NCBI RefSeq assembly: GCF_021491915.1
Contig: NZ_CP090836.1
Coordinates: 2,466,501-2,530,500, forward strand
Source: Paracoccus everestensis
Lineage (GTDB): Bacteria > Pseudomonadota > Alphaproteobacteria > Rhodobacterales > Rhodobacteraceae
Length of the DNA: 64,000 nt
Reading direction: 5' to 3'
Position 1 is the stretch's first letter; each line of letters starts with the position of its first letter. A program made the translations under genes and the position numbers. Under the pieces are notes generated by a model. It saw nothing but the letters and a program-made list of their open reading frames with translations. It was not told where the DNA came from and ran no database searches. This document shows, piece by piece, positions 37,577 through 47,165 of this stretch.

Positions 37577-37951
37577 TTACTTCAGCTCGACCTTGGCACC
37601 AGCCGCTTCGAGCTTCTTCTTCATTTCTTCGCCATCGGCCTTGGAAGCGCCTTCCTTGACCTTGCCGCCAGCTTCGACCAGATCCTTGGCTTCTTTCAGG
37701 CCCAGGCCGGTGATCGCGCGCACTTCCTTGATCACGTTGATCTTGTTGGCGCCGGCTTCGACCAGAACGACGTCGAATTCGGTCTTTTCTTCGGCGGCTT
37801 CAGCCGGGCCCGAGGCCGGGCCGGCCATCATGACGGCGCCACCGGCAGCCGGCTCGATGCCGTATTCGTCTTTCAGGATGGTCTTCAGTTCCTGGGCTTG
37901 CAGCAGGGTCAGGCCCACGATTTGTTCGGCGAGTTGTTTCAGATCAGCCAT
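37577..37951 (-). CDS. rplL: 50S ribosomal protein L7/L12
   Basis: 124 residues. The N-terminal dimer domain leads to an alanine/glycine hinge ([20 protein letters not shown]), then the C-terminal factor-binding domain with [21 protein letters not shown]7/L12 dimers form the stalk that recruits EF-Tu and EF-G. The length is normal. It follows rplJ by 65 bases. Confidence 0.98.
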   Translation of the reverse strand: MADLKQLAEQIVGLTLLQAQELKTILKDEYGIEPAAGGAVMMAGPASGPAEAAEEKTEFDVVLVEAGANKINVIKEVRAITGLGLKEAKDLVEAGGKVKEGASKADGEEMKKKLEAAGAKVELK

Positions 37952-38016
37952 TTTTCCGTTCTCTCAGTTAATGTTCCAACGTCGGGTTTTCAACCACACG
38001 CGGGAATTGGGGTTGC

Positions 38017-38532
38017 TTACGCAGCCTCACGTTCCTCAAGGGTCGTAAGAATGCTCGCGATGTTCGAAGCAGGCGCGCCAATGGCGCCGGCGATGTTGGC
38101 AGCAGGCGCACCAAGGCACGACACGATCTGAGCAATAAGCTCTTCACGCGACGGCATCGAGGCGACGGCTTTCACACCGGCCGGATCCAGAGCCGAATCA
38201 CCCATTGCACCGCCCAGGATCACGAAACGATCGTTGTCCTTGGCGTATTTGTCGGCGATCCGGGCCGCAGCGGTCGGATCTTCCGAATAGGTGATCACGG
38301 TCATGCCCGTCAGATAGTCGGCGATGCTTGCGCAGGCCTTACCTTCCAGGGCGATCTTGGCGAGCTTGTTCTTGGCCACGCGAACCGAACCGCCGGCTTC
38401 GCGCATGCGCGAGCGGAGATCCTGCATATGTGCAACCGTCATCCCCTCGTAGTGGGCAACCACCACGACGCCAGAGCTTTCAAAGATCTGGCCGAGTTCT
38501 TCGACCAGCTGTTCTTTTTGTGCTCTATCCAC
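38017..38532 (-). CDS. rplJ: 50S ribosomal protein L10
   Basis: 171 residues from a GTG start at 38532 (read [17 protein letters not shown]). The core has [20 protein letters not shown], and the C-terminal alpha helix ([17 protein letters not shown]) binds the L7/L12 dimers. L10 represses its own mRNA in many bacteria. The in-frame codons upstream to 38571 have no family match. Confidence 0.96.
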   Translation of the reverse strand: MDRAQKEQLVEELGQIFESSGVVVVAHYEGMTVAHMQDLRSRMREAGGSVRVAKNKLAKIALEGKACASIADYLTGMTVITYSEDPTAAARIADKYAKDNDRFVILGGAMGDSALDPAGVKAVASMPSREELIAQIVSCLGAPAANIAGAIGAPASNIASILTTLEEREAA

Positions 38533-38747
38533 GGTTTCACTCCAAGTTGGGGGTTTCCCCCCGGCTCTCACTTTTCCCGCCCCACGGGGGGCAGGTCGGG
38601 TCCGCTAGGGCAAGATCACCGAAGAAAGAGCCTTCGGAAAAATGCTTCCCTATCTCAGGAAGGACATTAAGCGGGTTTCCCCGCACCCTCCGTCTCGGAC
38701 AGGACGGGGCGACAGGCGCCCCGCCATCCCGGCTTGCGCCGGAAATC
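38533..38747 (-). promoter_or_regulatory. rplJ leader region, possible L10-binding leader
   Basis: 215 bases without a gene between rplA and rplJ. Two stems are visible: GGGGCG/CGCCCC at 38706-38722 and CCGAAG/CTTCGG at 38619-38637. The place is where the L10(L12)4 complex binds its mRNA in many bacteria, but I did not establish the kink-turn needed for that call. Confidence 0.35.
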
Positions 38748-39446
38748 TTAGCTCGCGGTCGCGGAGGACACGTCCACCGACACGCCCGGCCCCATGGTCG
38801 AGCTGATCGAGACTTTCTTCATGTAAGTCCCTTTCGCACCCGAGGGCTTGGCGCGGCTGACCGCGTCCACGAAGGCGCGCAGGTTCACGGCCAGCTTGTC
38901 GGCGTCAAACGACACCTTGCCGATCCCGGCATGGACCACGCCCGCCTTTTCGGCCTTGAACTGGACTTCGCCGCCCTTGGCGGCCTCGACGGCCGATTTC
39001 ACGTCCATCGTCACCGTGCCGACCTTGGGGTTCGGCATCAGGTTGCGCGGGCCGAGGATCTTGCCCAGCCGACCGACCAGCGGCATCATGTCCGGCGTCG
39101 CGATGCAACGGTCGAACTCGATTTTGCCGGACTGGATCGTCTCCATCAGGTCTTCGGCGCCCACGATATCCGCACCGGCGGCCTTGGCTTCGTCAGCCTT
39201 GGGGCCACGGGCGAAGACGGCGACGCGAACGTCCTTGCCGGTGCCTGCGGGCAGCGTGACCACGCCGCGGACCATCTGGTCGGCATGGCGGGGATCGACG
39301 CCCAGGTTCAGTGCGATCTCGACCGTCTCGTCGAACTTGGCCGATGCCGCGCCCTTGACCAGGGTGATCGCGTCTTCGACGGTCAGGTTGGCCTTGCCTT
39401 CGAACTGGGCGCGGGCGGCGGCTTTTTTCTTGGAAATCTTCGCCAT
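38748..39446 (-). CDS. rplA: 50S ribosomal protein L1
   Basis: 232 residues: [20 protein letters not shown] in the N-terminal half, and [20 protein letters not shown], the L1 signature. L1 forms the mobile stalk at the E site and represses the L11 operon in E. coli. It starts three bases after the rplK stop. Confidence 0.98.
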   Translation of the reverse strand: MAKISKKKAAARAQFEGKANLTVEDAITLVKGAASAKFDETVEIALNLGVDPRHADQMVRGVVTLPAGTGKDVRVAVFARGPKADEAKAAGADIVGAEDLMETIQSGKIEFDRCIATPDMMPLVGRLGKILGPRNLMPNPKVGTVTMDVKSAVEAAKGGEVQFKAEKAGVVHAGIGKVSFDADKLAVNLRAFVDAVSRAKPSGAKGTYMKKVSISSTMGPGVSVDVSSATAS

Positions 39447-39449
39447 GGC

Positions 39450-39902
39450 TTAGCCTTTCACCTCGATACCGATCGACCGGGCGGAACCCAGGATGATCTT
39501 CATCGCCTGTTCGACATCATTGGCCGACAGGTCCTTCATCTTGGCTTCGGCGATCTCGCGCACCTGCTTGACGGTGATGGAACCGGCGACCGTGCGGCCC
39601 GGCTTGTCCGAACCCTTGGCGCGGTTGCGCTTGCCCACTGGCTTCAGGCCAGCGGCCTTCTTCAGCAGGAAGGACGCAGGCGCGGTCTTCGTGTCGAAGC
39701 TGAACGACTTGTCGGCGTAATAGGTGATCACGACCGGAACGGGGGAACCCTGCTCCATCTCCTGCGTGCGGGCGTTGAATTCCTTGCAGAAGGCCATGAT
39801 GTTGATCCCGCGCTGACCCAGTGCGGGGCCGACGGGGGGCGACGGGTTGGCTTGGCCCGCCTTGATTTGCAGCTTGAGGCTGCCGACGACTTTCTTGGCC
39901 AT
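39450..39902 (-). CDS. rplK: 50S ribosomal protein L11
   Basis: 150 residues, about eight more than in E. coli. [20 protein letters not shown] is in the N-terminal domain, and the C-terminal domain carries [20 protein letters not shown]. An extra segment [16 protein letters not shown] lies just before it. L11 binds the GTPase-associated centre and is needed for RelA activation. Confidence 0.97.
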   Translation of the reverse strand: MAKKVVGSLKLQIKAGQANPSPPVGPALGQRGINIMAFCKEFNARTQEMEQGSPVPVVITYYADKSFSFDTKTAPASFLLKKAAGLKPVGKRNRAKGSDKPGRTVAGSITVKQVREIAEAKMKDLSANDVEQAMKIILGSARSIGIEVKG

Positions 39903-39977
39903 GGGGCCTTCTCCTTTGTCATCACGCCCGCGATGCGGGCCGACTTAGCGGTGCGGCTTCACGCCTCCCGCGCACGA

Positions 39978-40514
39978 TCACGCAGTCTTGGCGACCTGCG
40001 TGAATTCCAGTTCGACCGGCGTGGGCCGGCCAAAGATCGACACCGTCACCTTGATGCGCGACGATGCCTCGTCCACTTCCTCGACCATGCCCGAGAAGCC
40101 TTCGAACGGGCCATCGGTCACGTTCACCTTTTCGCCCACGTCAAAGCGGATCAAGTTGCGCGGCGCAGCCTTTTCGCCATCCTCGCGCCGGTTCAGCATC
40201 CCGTTCACCTCGTCGTCGCGCATCGGCTGGGGCTTGCCTTGCGCGCCCAGAAACCCGGTGACGCGGTTGATCGAGTTCACCAGGTGATAGGTGCGGTCCG
40301 ACATATCCATGTGGACCAGCACGTAACCCGGCATGAAGCGGCGTTCGGACGTGACCTTCTTGCCGCGGCGGATTTCGATCACTTCCTCGGTCGGGACCAG
40401 CACCTCGTCGATCTGGTCTTCCAGGCCCTTTTCGGCGACGGCCTGACGAATCGCCTCGGCGACCTTCTTTTCGAAGTTCGACAGGACGCTGACCGAATAC
40501 CAACGCTTTGCCAT
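39978..40514 (-). CDS. nusG: Transcription termination/antitermination protein NusG
   Basis: 178 residues with the NGN domain at the N-terminus (KRWYSVSVLSNFEKKVAEAI) and a C-terminal KOW domain around VGEKVNVTDGPFEGFSGMVE. NusG couples RNA polymerase to Rho and to the leading ribosome through S10. It lies 75 bases before rplK and follows secE after a 174-base gap in which I see nothing certain. Confidence 0.98.
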   Translation of the reverse strand: MAKRWYSVSVLSNFEKKVAEAIRQAVAEKGLEDQIDEVLVPTEEVIEIRRGKKVTSERRFMPGYVLVHMDMSDRTYHLVNSINRVTGFLGAQGKPQPMRDDEVNGMLNRREDGEKAAPRNLIRFDVGEKVNVTDGPFEGFSGMVEEVDEASSRIKVTVSIFGRPTPVELEFTQVAKTA

Positions 40515-40688
40515 GTTCGATCAAACCCCTGTTCGTCTGCGGGAATCACCCAGGCCCAGGCCCGACAACCCCTTGAATTCTCATGCGTCCGTCAAAATCG
40601 AAATCGGCGCGCACGCGGATTCGATGCACGCCGTCTGCCGGACAGTCGGGGGCAAATACCCCTTGACGGTCCCGAATGCAAGCCCCGA

Positions 40689-40886
40689 TCAGTTGGCGAT
40701 CAAGCGCAGCCCTTCGGTGATTCCGAAACGGATGGCGAAATCCACCAGGGAAAAGAACACGCTGAACAGCGCGGCCAGGATCAGGACCATGATCGTCGTC
40801 GTGATCACCTCGCGCCGGGTCGGCCAGGAAATCTTGGCCGCCTCGGCGCGGACCTGGTTGATGAACTGGACGGGATTGGTGGCCAC
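40689..40886 (-). CDS. secE: Preprotein translocase subunit SecE
   Basis: 65 residues from a GTG at 40886 with AAGGAG six bases upstream; this spacing decides the start over the ATG 10 codons earlier. KISWPTRREVITTTIMVLIL is the standard SecE amphipathic helix and transmembrane helix. SecE clamps the SecY channel. First gene of the secE-nusG-rplKA set. Confidence 0.95.
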   Translation of the reverse strand: MATNPVQFINQVRAEAAKISWPTRREVITTTIMVLILAALFSVFFSLVDFAIRFGITEGLRLIAN

Positions 40887-40913
40887 GGCAGGCTCCTTGA
40901 CAAGACGACCGCC

Positions 40914-40942
40914 CATGTATCCGCCGCGGCCCTGTGATTCAA
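40914..40942 (-). promoter_or_regulatory. Candidate promoter of secE-nusG
   Basis: TTGAAT (40937-40942) and TACATG (40914-40919) are 17 bases apart on the minus strand, about 28 bases before the secE start. The -10 box is weak. Confidence 0.4.
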
Positions 40943-41251
40943 GCCCGCCGTTGCAGGTCCACTCGTGACTGCCGGGTCGCGTCCGCTTCACGCGCAGGCT
41001 TGCGAAACGCGTTGCAATGGTTCTGGATGGCCCGATCGCAAAGCCCATGGATTGTCCGGTGCTGACGATCCGGTTGCGCGCGGTGTATTGTCCCGCCCTG
41101 CCCCGCCGCCTCGAAGCCCGATACCACGGGCAAATCACTGGAATGCGCAAGGCAGCGGCCAGCCTGCAAAGGTCGGAACAGCGGCGCTGACGGCTTGCAG
41201 CCCGCCTGCCCATTTCCTAGGGGTCGGTTCGCAATAGCAAAGGGCCGGATC
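40943..41251. other. Intergenic region between secE and the HPP/CBS gene
   Basis: About 310 bases without a gene I can support. Short open frames here are shadows without ribosome sites. It must hold the promoter for the plus-strand HPP/CBS gene, which I could not place. Confidence 0.5.
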
Positions 41252-42394
41252 ATGCGCATCCTTGTCGACCAGACGGGCCATTCCCGGTTCCGGTCCCTGG
41301 GACCGACCGTCGCCGCCGTTCCCGCGGCCGAGGCGCTGCGCGCGGGCGTCGGCGCCATCATCGGTCTTGCCGTGGCCGGGGGTCTGGCGATCCTCGCCGC
41401 GCCCGAATTGTGGCTGGGCATCTATCTGATCGCGCCTTTCGGGGCGACCTCGGTCCTGATCTTTGCCGCCCCGAACAGCCCGTTGGCACAGCCCTGGCCC
41501 GCGATTGTCGGCAATACGCTGTCGGCCCTTGTGGCGCTGCTGGTTTGCCGTCTGGCGGGCGATCCGGTGATTGCCGTTCCGCTGTCGGTCGGGGCGGCGA
41601 TCATGGCGATGGCGCTGTGCCGGGCCACGCATCCACCGGGCGGCGCGGTGGCGATGACGGTGGCCATCGGGGCGGACAAGATCGCGCCCCTGGGTCTGGG
41701 CTTTGCCTTCATGCCGGTGGCGGCGGGAACGGCGCTGCTGGTGGCGATCGCCTTTGTCTATGCCCATGCGACCGGGCGGCGCTATCCCTTTCGCCGGTTC
41801 GGAGAGGTCAATCCCAGCGGCACCACCGATCCCGCCCCGCCCGAGCGGCTGGGCCTGACCGAGGACGAGCTGGCGGGCATCCTGGTCCGCTATAACCAGG
41901 CGCTGAACCTGGGGGTCGAGGATCTGGCCCGCCTGATCGCCGCAGCCGAGATGCAGGCGGCATCCCACCGCATCCAGCCGCAGACCGCGGGCGACATCAT
42001 GTCAACCGACCTGGTGACGGTGGATCCCGCCATGCCCTTGCTGGACATCGCGGCGCTGTTTTCGCGGCACGGCTTCACGTCGCTGCCGGTGGTGGGACCG
42101 GAAGGGCGCTATCTGGGGGTGATCTTCCAGTTGCACCTGATCGCCCGCGCCCATGCCCGGTTCCGCCCCGATGGCAGGCTGTCGCGCGCGGGATCGGACC
42201 TGCGTGCCGCCGACGTGATGGGGGACCGCCTGCCCACGGCCCGGCCCGACACGCCGATTGCCGCGCTGCTGCCGCACCTTGCGTCCAGCGGCACCGACGC
42301 CGTGCCGGTGCTGGAGGACGGGCGCATCGCAGGCATCGTCACGCGCACGGACCTGATCGCGGCCCTGGCGCGCGAAAGTCTGCGTGATCGGTGA
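41252..42394 (+). CDS. HPP-family membrane protein with two CBS domains
   Basis: 380 residues starting MRILVDQTGHSRFRSLGPTV. Four to five hydrophobic helices (about 25-170) carry the HPP-type motif RATHPPGGAVAM; the domain is linked to nitrite or anion transport in some organisms. Residues about 245-375 hold two CBS modules (TAGDIMSTDLVTVDPAMPLL and the later RAADVMGDRLPTARPDTPIA) that could sense adenine nucleotides. The ligand is unknown. It converges on tRNA-Trp and lies opposite the secE operon. Confidence 0.85.
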   Translation: MRILVDQTGHSRFRSLGPTVAAVPAAEALRAGVGAIIGLAVAGGLAILAAPELWLGIYLIAPFGATSVLIFAAPNSPLAQPWPAIVGNTLSALVALLVCRLAGDPVIAVPLSVGAAIMAMALCRATHPPGGAVAMTVAIGADKIAPLGLGFAFMPVAAGTALLVAIAFVYAHATGRRYPFRRFGEVNPSGTTDPAPPERLGLTEDELAGILVRYNQALNLGVEDLARLIAAAEMQAASHRIQPQTAGDIMSTDLVTVDPAMPLLDIAALFSRHGFTSLPVVGPEGRYLGVIFQLHLIARAHARFRPDGRLSRAGSDLRAADVMGDRLPTARPDTPIAALLPHLASSGTDAVPVLEDGRIAGIVTRTDLIAALARESLRDR

Positions 42395-42406
42395 TGTCTG
42401 GAAGAC

Positions 42407-42482
42407 TGGCAGGGGTTGGGGGACTCGAACCCACGACCCTCGGTTTTGGAGACCGATGCTCTACCAACTGAGCTAAACCCCT
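42407..42482 (-). tRNA. tRNA-Trp (CCA anticodon)
   Basis: Read leftward: AGGGGTTTAGCTCAGTTGGT, an anticodon stem with CTCCAAAA giving anticodon CCA, a TTCGAGTC T-loop, an acceptor stem closing on CCCCT, then GCCA encoded at the 3' end. All four arms fold. In many relatives this tRNA lies next to secE; here it is 1.5 kb away. Confidence 0.95.
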
Positions 42483-42493
42483 GCAGTGGGGGT

Positions 42494-42522
42494 CTGATAG
42501 GGTTTGCGCAAGGGCGCGTCAA
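42494..42522 (-). promoter_or_regulatory. Predicted promoter of tRNA-Trp
   Basis: TTGACG (42517-42522) and TATCAG (42494-42499), 17 bases apart, on the minus strand; the -10 box ends 11 bases before the mature tRNA start, which fits a short 5' leader. Confidence 0.7.
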
Positions 42523-42537
42523 GCGGGGAAACGCGCC

Positions 42538-44391
42538 TCAGGCGTCGGTGTCTGCCGCCAGGAACCCGCCGGACTGCCGCGCCCACAGCCGGGCATACAG
42601 CCCGTCCCCGGCCAGCAGGTCGGCGTGGCTGCCTTGTTCGATGATCCGGCCGCCGTCCATGACGATCAGCCGGTCCATCGCGGCAATGGTGGACAGGCGG
42701 TGGGCGATGGCGATCACGGTCTTGCCAGCCATCAGCACGTCCAGGCGGGACTGGATGGCGGCCTCGGCCTCGCTGTCCAGGGCACTCGTCGCCTCGTCCA
42801 GGATCAGGATAGGCGCGTCCTTCAGGGCCACGCGGGCGATGGCGATGCGCTGGCGCTGCCCGCCCGACAGCTTGACGCCGCGTTCCCCGACATGGGCTTC
42901 AAGACCCCGGCGGCCCTGGCTGTCCGACAGAAGCGGCACGAAATCATGCGCCTCGGCCATGCGCAGGGCCTGGGCGATCTCCTCCTCGGTCGCGTCGGGG
43001 CGGCCATAGGCGATGTTGTCGCGCACGGATCTGTGCAGAAGCGAGCTGTCCTGCGTCACCACGCCGATGGCCCTGCGCAGGCTGTCCTGGGTCACGCGGG
43101 ACACGTCCTGCCCGTCGATGGTGATCCGGCCTTGTTCGATGTCGTGAAAGCGCAGCAGCAGGTTGATCAGGGTGGATTTCCCTGCCCCCGACCGGCCGAC
43201 CAGCCCGACCCGTTCGCCCGGCGCGACGTGCAGGGTCAGGTCGTCCAGAACCGCCATCGGCTGCGCGCCCTCCATGCCGCGATAGCGGAAGGTGACGTTG
43301 TCAAAGCTGACAGCGCCCGGCCCCCGGACCAGGGGCTTGGCATCGGGTGCGTCCTTGACCTCTCGCGGCAGGGCAAGGCTGGAGATGCCGTCGCGCACGG
43401 TGCCGATATTCTCGAACAGGGCCGCGAATTCCCACATGATCCAGTGCGCCATGTTGTTCATCCGCATCGCCAGGGGAACGGCTACGGCCACCGCGCCGAC
43501 CTCGATCAGCCCGCCCGTCCACAGCCACAGCCCGACGCCCGCGACGGAGGCGACCAAGGCCACGTTGATCACGTTCAGCGCGATGTCCTGGATGCTGGAC
43601 AAGCGCATCTGCACATAAACCGTTTGCAGAAAGGCATCCATGCCGTCGCGCATCCAAGATTCCTCGCGCGAGGAATGGGAAAACAGCTTGACCGTCGCGA
43701 TGTTGGTATAGCTGTCCACGACCCGGCCCGTCATGCCCGAGCGTGCATCCGCCTGGGCCTGCGCGACCCGGCCCAGCCGCGGCACGATCTGCCACAGCAT
43801 GATCCCATAGGCCGCGACCCAGGCCAGAAAGGGCAGCGCCAGGCGCCAGTCCTGGCTGGCCGCCAGGATCAGCGCGCCCAGGAAATAGATCACGACATAG
43901 CTGCCCACATCCATGGCCTTCATCGCGACCTCGCGCACGGCCAGGGCCGTCTGCATCAGCCGCTGCGCGATCCGGCCCGCGAATTCGTCCTGGAAGTATC
44001 CGACCGACTGGCGCAGCAGATACCGGTGCGCCCGCCAGCGGATGCGCTGCGGGAAATTGCCCATCAAACCCTGATACAGGACCAGGGATCCCAGCAGGTT
44101 CAGCGCGGGCAGCACCAGCAGAAGCACAAGGGCCATGAAGGCCAGCCGCCCGCCGTGCAGATCCCAGAACTGGTCGCGCGGGGTTTGCGACAACTGGTCG
44201 ATCAATTCGCCCAACCAGCCGAACAGCACGACCTCGACGATCGCGATCAGGGACGACGTAACGGCCACCAGCAGCAGCCACGGGATCGCGCCCTGGCTGT
44301 AATACAGCACGAACCGGACTAGCGACCGGGGCGGCATCTCCGGCGTTTCGGTCGGATAAGGGTCGATGCGTCGTTCGAACCACGAAAACAT
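42538..44391 (-). CDS. ABC exporter, fused permease and ATPase
   Basis: 617 residues. Six transmembrane helices (about 25-320) precede an ATPase with Walker A GRSGAGKST, the signature LSGGQRQRIAIAR and Walker B ILILDEATSALD followed by the switch His in AHRL. It would work as a homodimer or heterodimer of the lipid/multidrug/peptide type; the substrate is unknown and no partner subunit lies next to it. It ends near the tRNA-Trp promoter and diverges from the YciF-like gene. Confidence 0.9.
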   Translation of the reverse strand: MFSWFERRIDPYPTETPEMPPRSLVRFVLYYSQGAIPWLLLVAVTSSLIAIVEVVLFGWLGELIDQLSQTPRDQFWDLHGGRLAFMALVLLLVLPALNLLGSLVLYQGLMGNFPQRIRWRAHRYLLRQSVGYFQDEFAGRIAQRLMQTALAVREVAMKAMDVGSYVVIYFLGALILAASQDWRLALPFLAWVAAYGIMLWQIVPRLGRVAQAQADARSGMTGRVVDSYTNIATVKLFSHSSREESWMRDGMDAFLQTVYVQMRLSSIQDIALNVINVALVASVAGVGLWLWTGGLIEVGAVAVAVPLAMRMNNMAHWIMWEFAALFENIGTVRDGISSLALPREVKDAPDAKPLVRGPGAVSFDNVTFRYRGMEGAQPMAVLDDLTLHVAPGERVGLVGRSGAGKSTLINLLLRFHDIEQGRITIDGQDVSRVTQDSLRRAIGVVTQDSSLLHRSVRDNIAYGRPDATEEEIAQALRMAEAHDFVPLLSDSQGRRGLEAHVGERGVKLSGGQRQRIAIARVALKDAPILILDEATSALDSEAEAAIQSRLDVLMAGKTVIAIAHRLSTIAAMDRLIVMDGGRIIEQGSHADLLAGDGLYARLWARQSGGFLAADTDA

Positions 44392-44540
44392 GGCGTCACC
44401 GGAATGTCGTGAACAGGATCAGGCAGGGTGCGCTTGCTGGACCCATCGGTGCCTCGTGTCAAGCCGCGGTGCCCTGGAACGATGCGACAGGACGCACGTT
44501 GCACGAGATGAAAAGACTGCCACCCGAAAGGACACAGATC

Positions 44541-45044
44541 ATGGCGATCAAGAACCTGAACGACCTTTACCTGCACCAGCTGAAAGACCTTTATTCCGCC
44601 TGCAAGCAATCCATGGCGATCGTCACCGAAATGGGCCGCGTCGCCAAGTCTCGGGAACTGTCCGAGGCGCTGATCGCCGGCAATCAGGGCATTGCGCGCG
44701 GCATGGAAACCCTGGCCAGCATCTGCAACCAGCACGATACCGATCCGACCGGCGAACACTGCCGGGGGATGGAAGGCCTGGTGGCAGAGGCCCGCAAGCA
44801 CGCCATCGAAACCGACTTCGGCGACGAGGACACGCAGGACGCAGCGATCATCACCCAGTATCAGCGGCTGACCCATTACGCCATCGCGGGCTATGGCTGC
44901 GTGCGGACCTTTGCGAACCGTCTGGGCCATGACGACGACGGGGCCGCGCTTCAGGAATGCCTGGACAGCACCCGCGAAGGCGACGAACACATGACCCGCA
45001 TCGCCGAGGGCGGGGTCAACCAGGCCGCGGTGGACGGCCAGTAG
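44541..45044 (+). CDS. YciE/YciF-family ferritin-fold protein (DUF892)
   Basis: 167 residues, MAIKNLNDLYLHQLKDLYSA at the start, helical throughout. Family members fold as a four-helix bundle like rubrerythrin and are induced by osmotic or other stress. AAGGA lies 11 bases upstream of ATG 44541; longer in-frame starts lack a site. Metal-ligand spacing (LYSACKQ with EMGR, then RGMETLAS) looks partial, so catalysis is not certain. Divergent from the ABC exporter gene. Confidence 0.82.
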   Translation: MAIKNLNDLYLHQLKDLYSACKQSMAIVTEMGRVAKSRELSEALIAGNQGIARGMETLASICNQHDTDPTGEHCRGMEGLVAEARKHAIETDFGDEDTQDAAIITQYQRLTHYAIAGYGCVRTFANRLGHDDDGAALQECLDSTREGDEHMTRIAEGGVNQAAVDGQ

Positions 45045-45083
45045 GCGATGGATGCGCCGCAGCCCTGGCTTGCGGCGCAGGTT

Positions 45084-45497
45084 CTAGAGGTGGCGCGTTT
45101 CCCGCGCCTCGCTTTTCCAATCGTCATGCGCCCCGTCGGCATGAAACACGGGAACGGCGATCAGTTCTTCCTCCGGCACATCGTCCAGGGCCGGGACGAA
45201 GACCATCGTGAAGCGCCCGCCCAGTTCCGCCAGGTTCCCCTGGGTCCACAGCCGCGTCCCGCAGCGCCCGCAGAAGACGTGGTGCATATCCAGCCCGTCA
45301 TCCTGCATCCGGGGCGTTTCGGCCAGGGCATCTGCGCCCCGCAGCAAGCGCAACCCGTCCGGATCCGGCAGAAGCATTTCCCAATAGCGCATCTTGCGAC
45401 AGAACCGGCAGTTGCACCGCATGGTGCCATCAGCCAGATCGCCGTCGGCCTCGAAGGCTATGGCGCCGCAGAAGCAGCTTCCGTGATAGGTCTTCAT
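45084..45497 (-). CDS. GFA-family (glutathione-dependent formaldehyde-activating-like) zinc protein
   Basis: 137 residues. The N-terminus MKTYHGSCFCGAIAFEADGD, then MRCNCRFCRK and FCGRCGTRL give the seven-cysteine pattern that binds two zinc ions in Gfa/CENP-V proteins. Gfa speeds up formation of S-hydroxymethylglutathione, but most homologues are untested. It stands alone between the YciF-like gene and the GMC oxidoreductase. Confidence 0.88.
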   Translation of the reverse strand: MKTYHGSCFCGAIAFEADGDLADGTMRCNCRFCRKMRYWEMLLPDPDGLRLLRGADALAETPRMQDDGLDMHHVFCGRCGTRLWTQGNLAELGGRFTMVFVPALDDVPEEELIAVPVFHADGAHDDWKSEARETRHL

Positions 45498-45577
45498 GAC
45501 ACATCCCCTGTCGGTCGCGCAGGACCATCATGCAGGCGGAAAACCCGCTGGCAATCCCCTGCCAGCGGGCGGTTTCG

Positions 45578-47152
45578 TCAGACATTGCCCGCCGCCATTT
45601 CCCTGGCGATGTGATCGGCCTGCCGGATCGCCAGGGCGACGATGGTCAGCGTCGGGTTTTCCGCAGCCCCGGTGGTGAACTGGCTGCCGTCCGACACGAA
45701 CAGGTTCGCCACGTCATGCGCCCGCCCGTTGCGGTCGACCACGCCATCCTCGGGGCGTTCCGACATTCGGTTGGTACCCAGGTTGTGTGTGGATGGATAG
45801 GGCGGCGTCGGCAGGATCCGCGTGGCCCCCACCGCCTTGTAGATCGCCTGCCCCCGTCCATAGGCATGGTTGCGCATGGCGATATCGTTCGGGTGGTCGC
45901 TGAAATTGACATTCGCGACCTTCAGGCCGAACGCATCTTCGGTATCCGCCAGGGTGACGCGGTTGTCGGCTTGGGGCATATCCTCGCCCACGATCCAAAG
46001 GCCCGCCATGTTTTCATAGCTGTCAAGCGCGGTCGTGAACTCGCGTCCCCAGCCACCCGGATCCAGGAAGGCGGCCATGAAGGGCAGCCCCAAGCTCAGC
46101 GTCTCAAGCTCGTAGCCGCCGACAAAGCCGCGCGACGGATCGTGCCTGGCCTCGTCGCGCATGATGCCCGCCATGGTCGTGCCGCGCCACATCCGCACCG
46201 GCTGTTCAAAGGTCGCGTAAACCGATCCGGTGGTGTGGCGCATATAGTTGCGCCCGACTTGGCCCGAACTGTTGGCCAGCCCGTCCGGGAACATCGCCGA
46301 ATGCGAATTCAACAACAGGCGCGGGGATTCGAAGCTGTTGCCCGCCACGGCGACAATGCGCGCCTTCTGCATCTGCAGGTTGCCGTCCTTGTCGAAATAC
46401 TCGACCCCCGTCACCTTGCCGCTGTCGTCATGCAGGATCCGCGCGACATGGGCGTGGTCCCGCACCTCGAGGTTGCCGGTCGCCTCGCCATTCGGAATGT
46501 CGGTATAGGCCGAGGACCACTTTGCCCCCCACTTGCAGCCCTGAAAGCAGAAACCCGTCTGCTGGCAGGCCATCCGCCCGTCATAATCGGCGCTGTTGAT
46601 CGCCATGTTCCCAGTATGAACTTCCTTATAGCCGACGGCCAAGGCGCCCTTTTCGAAGACCTTGTAGTTGTTGCTGCCCGGCAAACGCGCCCGTCCCCCG
46701 ACGCCGGTCACGCCCAGCTTGGCTTCGGCCTTGTCATACCAGGGGGCCATTTCGGCCGCATCCAGCGGCCAGTCCAGCAGGCTTGCGCCCGGAACTCCGC
46801 CGTAGGTGGTGCGCGCCTTCCATTCATGGTCCTGGAACCGCAGGGATGCGCCCGCCCAATGGATGCTGGTGCCGCCCACCGCCTTGACGATCCAGGCGGG
46901 CAGGCCGGAAAAATCCTTGGCCACGCGCCAGTCGCCGCTGGTCGTGCGCGGGTCGGTCCAGGCAAGCTGGCCAAAGCTTTCCCATTCGTCGTTGACGTAA
47001 TCCTCGGGCAGATAGCGCCCGCCCGCTTCAAGGGAGACGACCTTGACTCCCTTTTGCGCCAGTTCGTTGGCCAGCACCCCGCCGCCCGCGCCGGTGCCCA
47101 CGATGACGACCACGCTGTCGTCGGTCAGTTCGAATTTCGCTGCCTTCGCCAT
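45578..47152 (-). CDS. GMC-family FAD oxidoreductase (large subunit)
   Basis: 524 residues from ATG 47152. The FAD-binding start is VVVIVGTGAGGGVLANELAQ with Glu after it; GGTSIHWAGASLRF and the C-terminal SDGSQFTTGAAENPTLTIVA are family signatures. It resembles the large subunit of membrane-associated gluconate/sorbitol-type dehydrogenases, which pass electrons to a cytochrome or quinone. The partner with a Tat signal is encoded just upstream; no cytochrome subunit follows. The substrate is unknown. Confidence 0.88.
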   Translation of the reverse strand: MAKAAKFELTDDSVVVIVGTGAGGGVLANELAQKGVKVVSLEAGGRYLPEDYVNDEWESFGQLAWTDPRTTSGDWRVAKDFSGLPAWIVKAVGGTSIHWAGASLRFQDHEWKARTTYGGVPGASLLDWPLDAAEMAPWYDKAEAKLGVTGVGGRARLPGSNNYKVFEKGALAVGYKEVHTGNMAINSADYDGRMACQQTGFCFQGCKWGAKWSSAYTDIPNGEATGNLEVRDHAHVARILHDDSGKVTGVEYFDKDGNLQMQKARIVAVAGNSFESPRLLLNSHSAMFPDGLANSSGQVGRNYMRHTTGSVYATFEQPVRMWRGTTMAGIMRDEARHDPSRGFVGGYELETLSLGLPFMAAFLDPGGWGREFTTALDSYENMAGLWIVGEDMPQADNRVTLADTEDAFGLKVANVNFSDHPNDIAMRNHAYGRGQAIYKAVGATRILPTPPYPSTHNLGTNRMSERPEDGVVDRNGRAHDVANLFVSDGSQFTTGAAENPTLTIVALAIRQADHIAREMAAGNV

Positions 47153-47165
47153 GGTAGCTGCCCCC

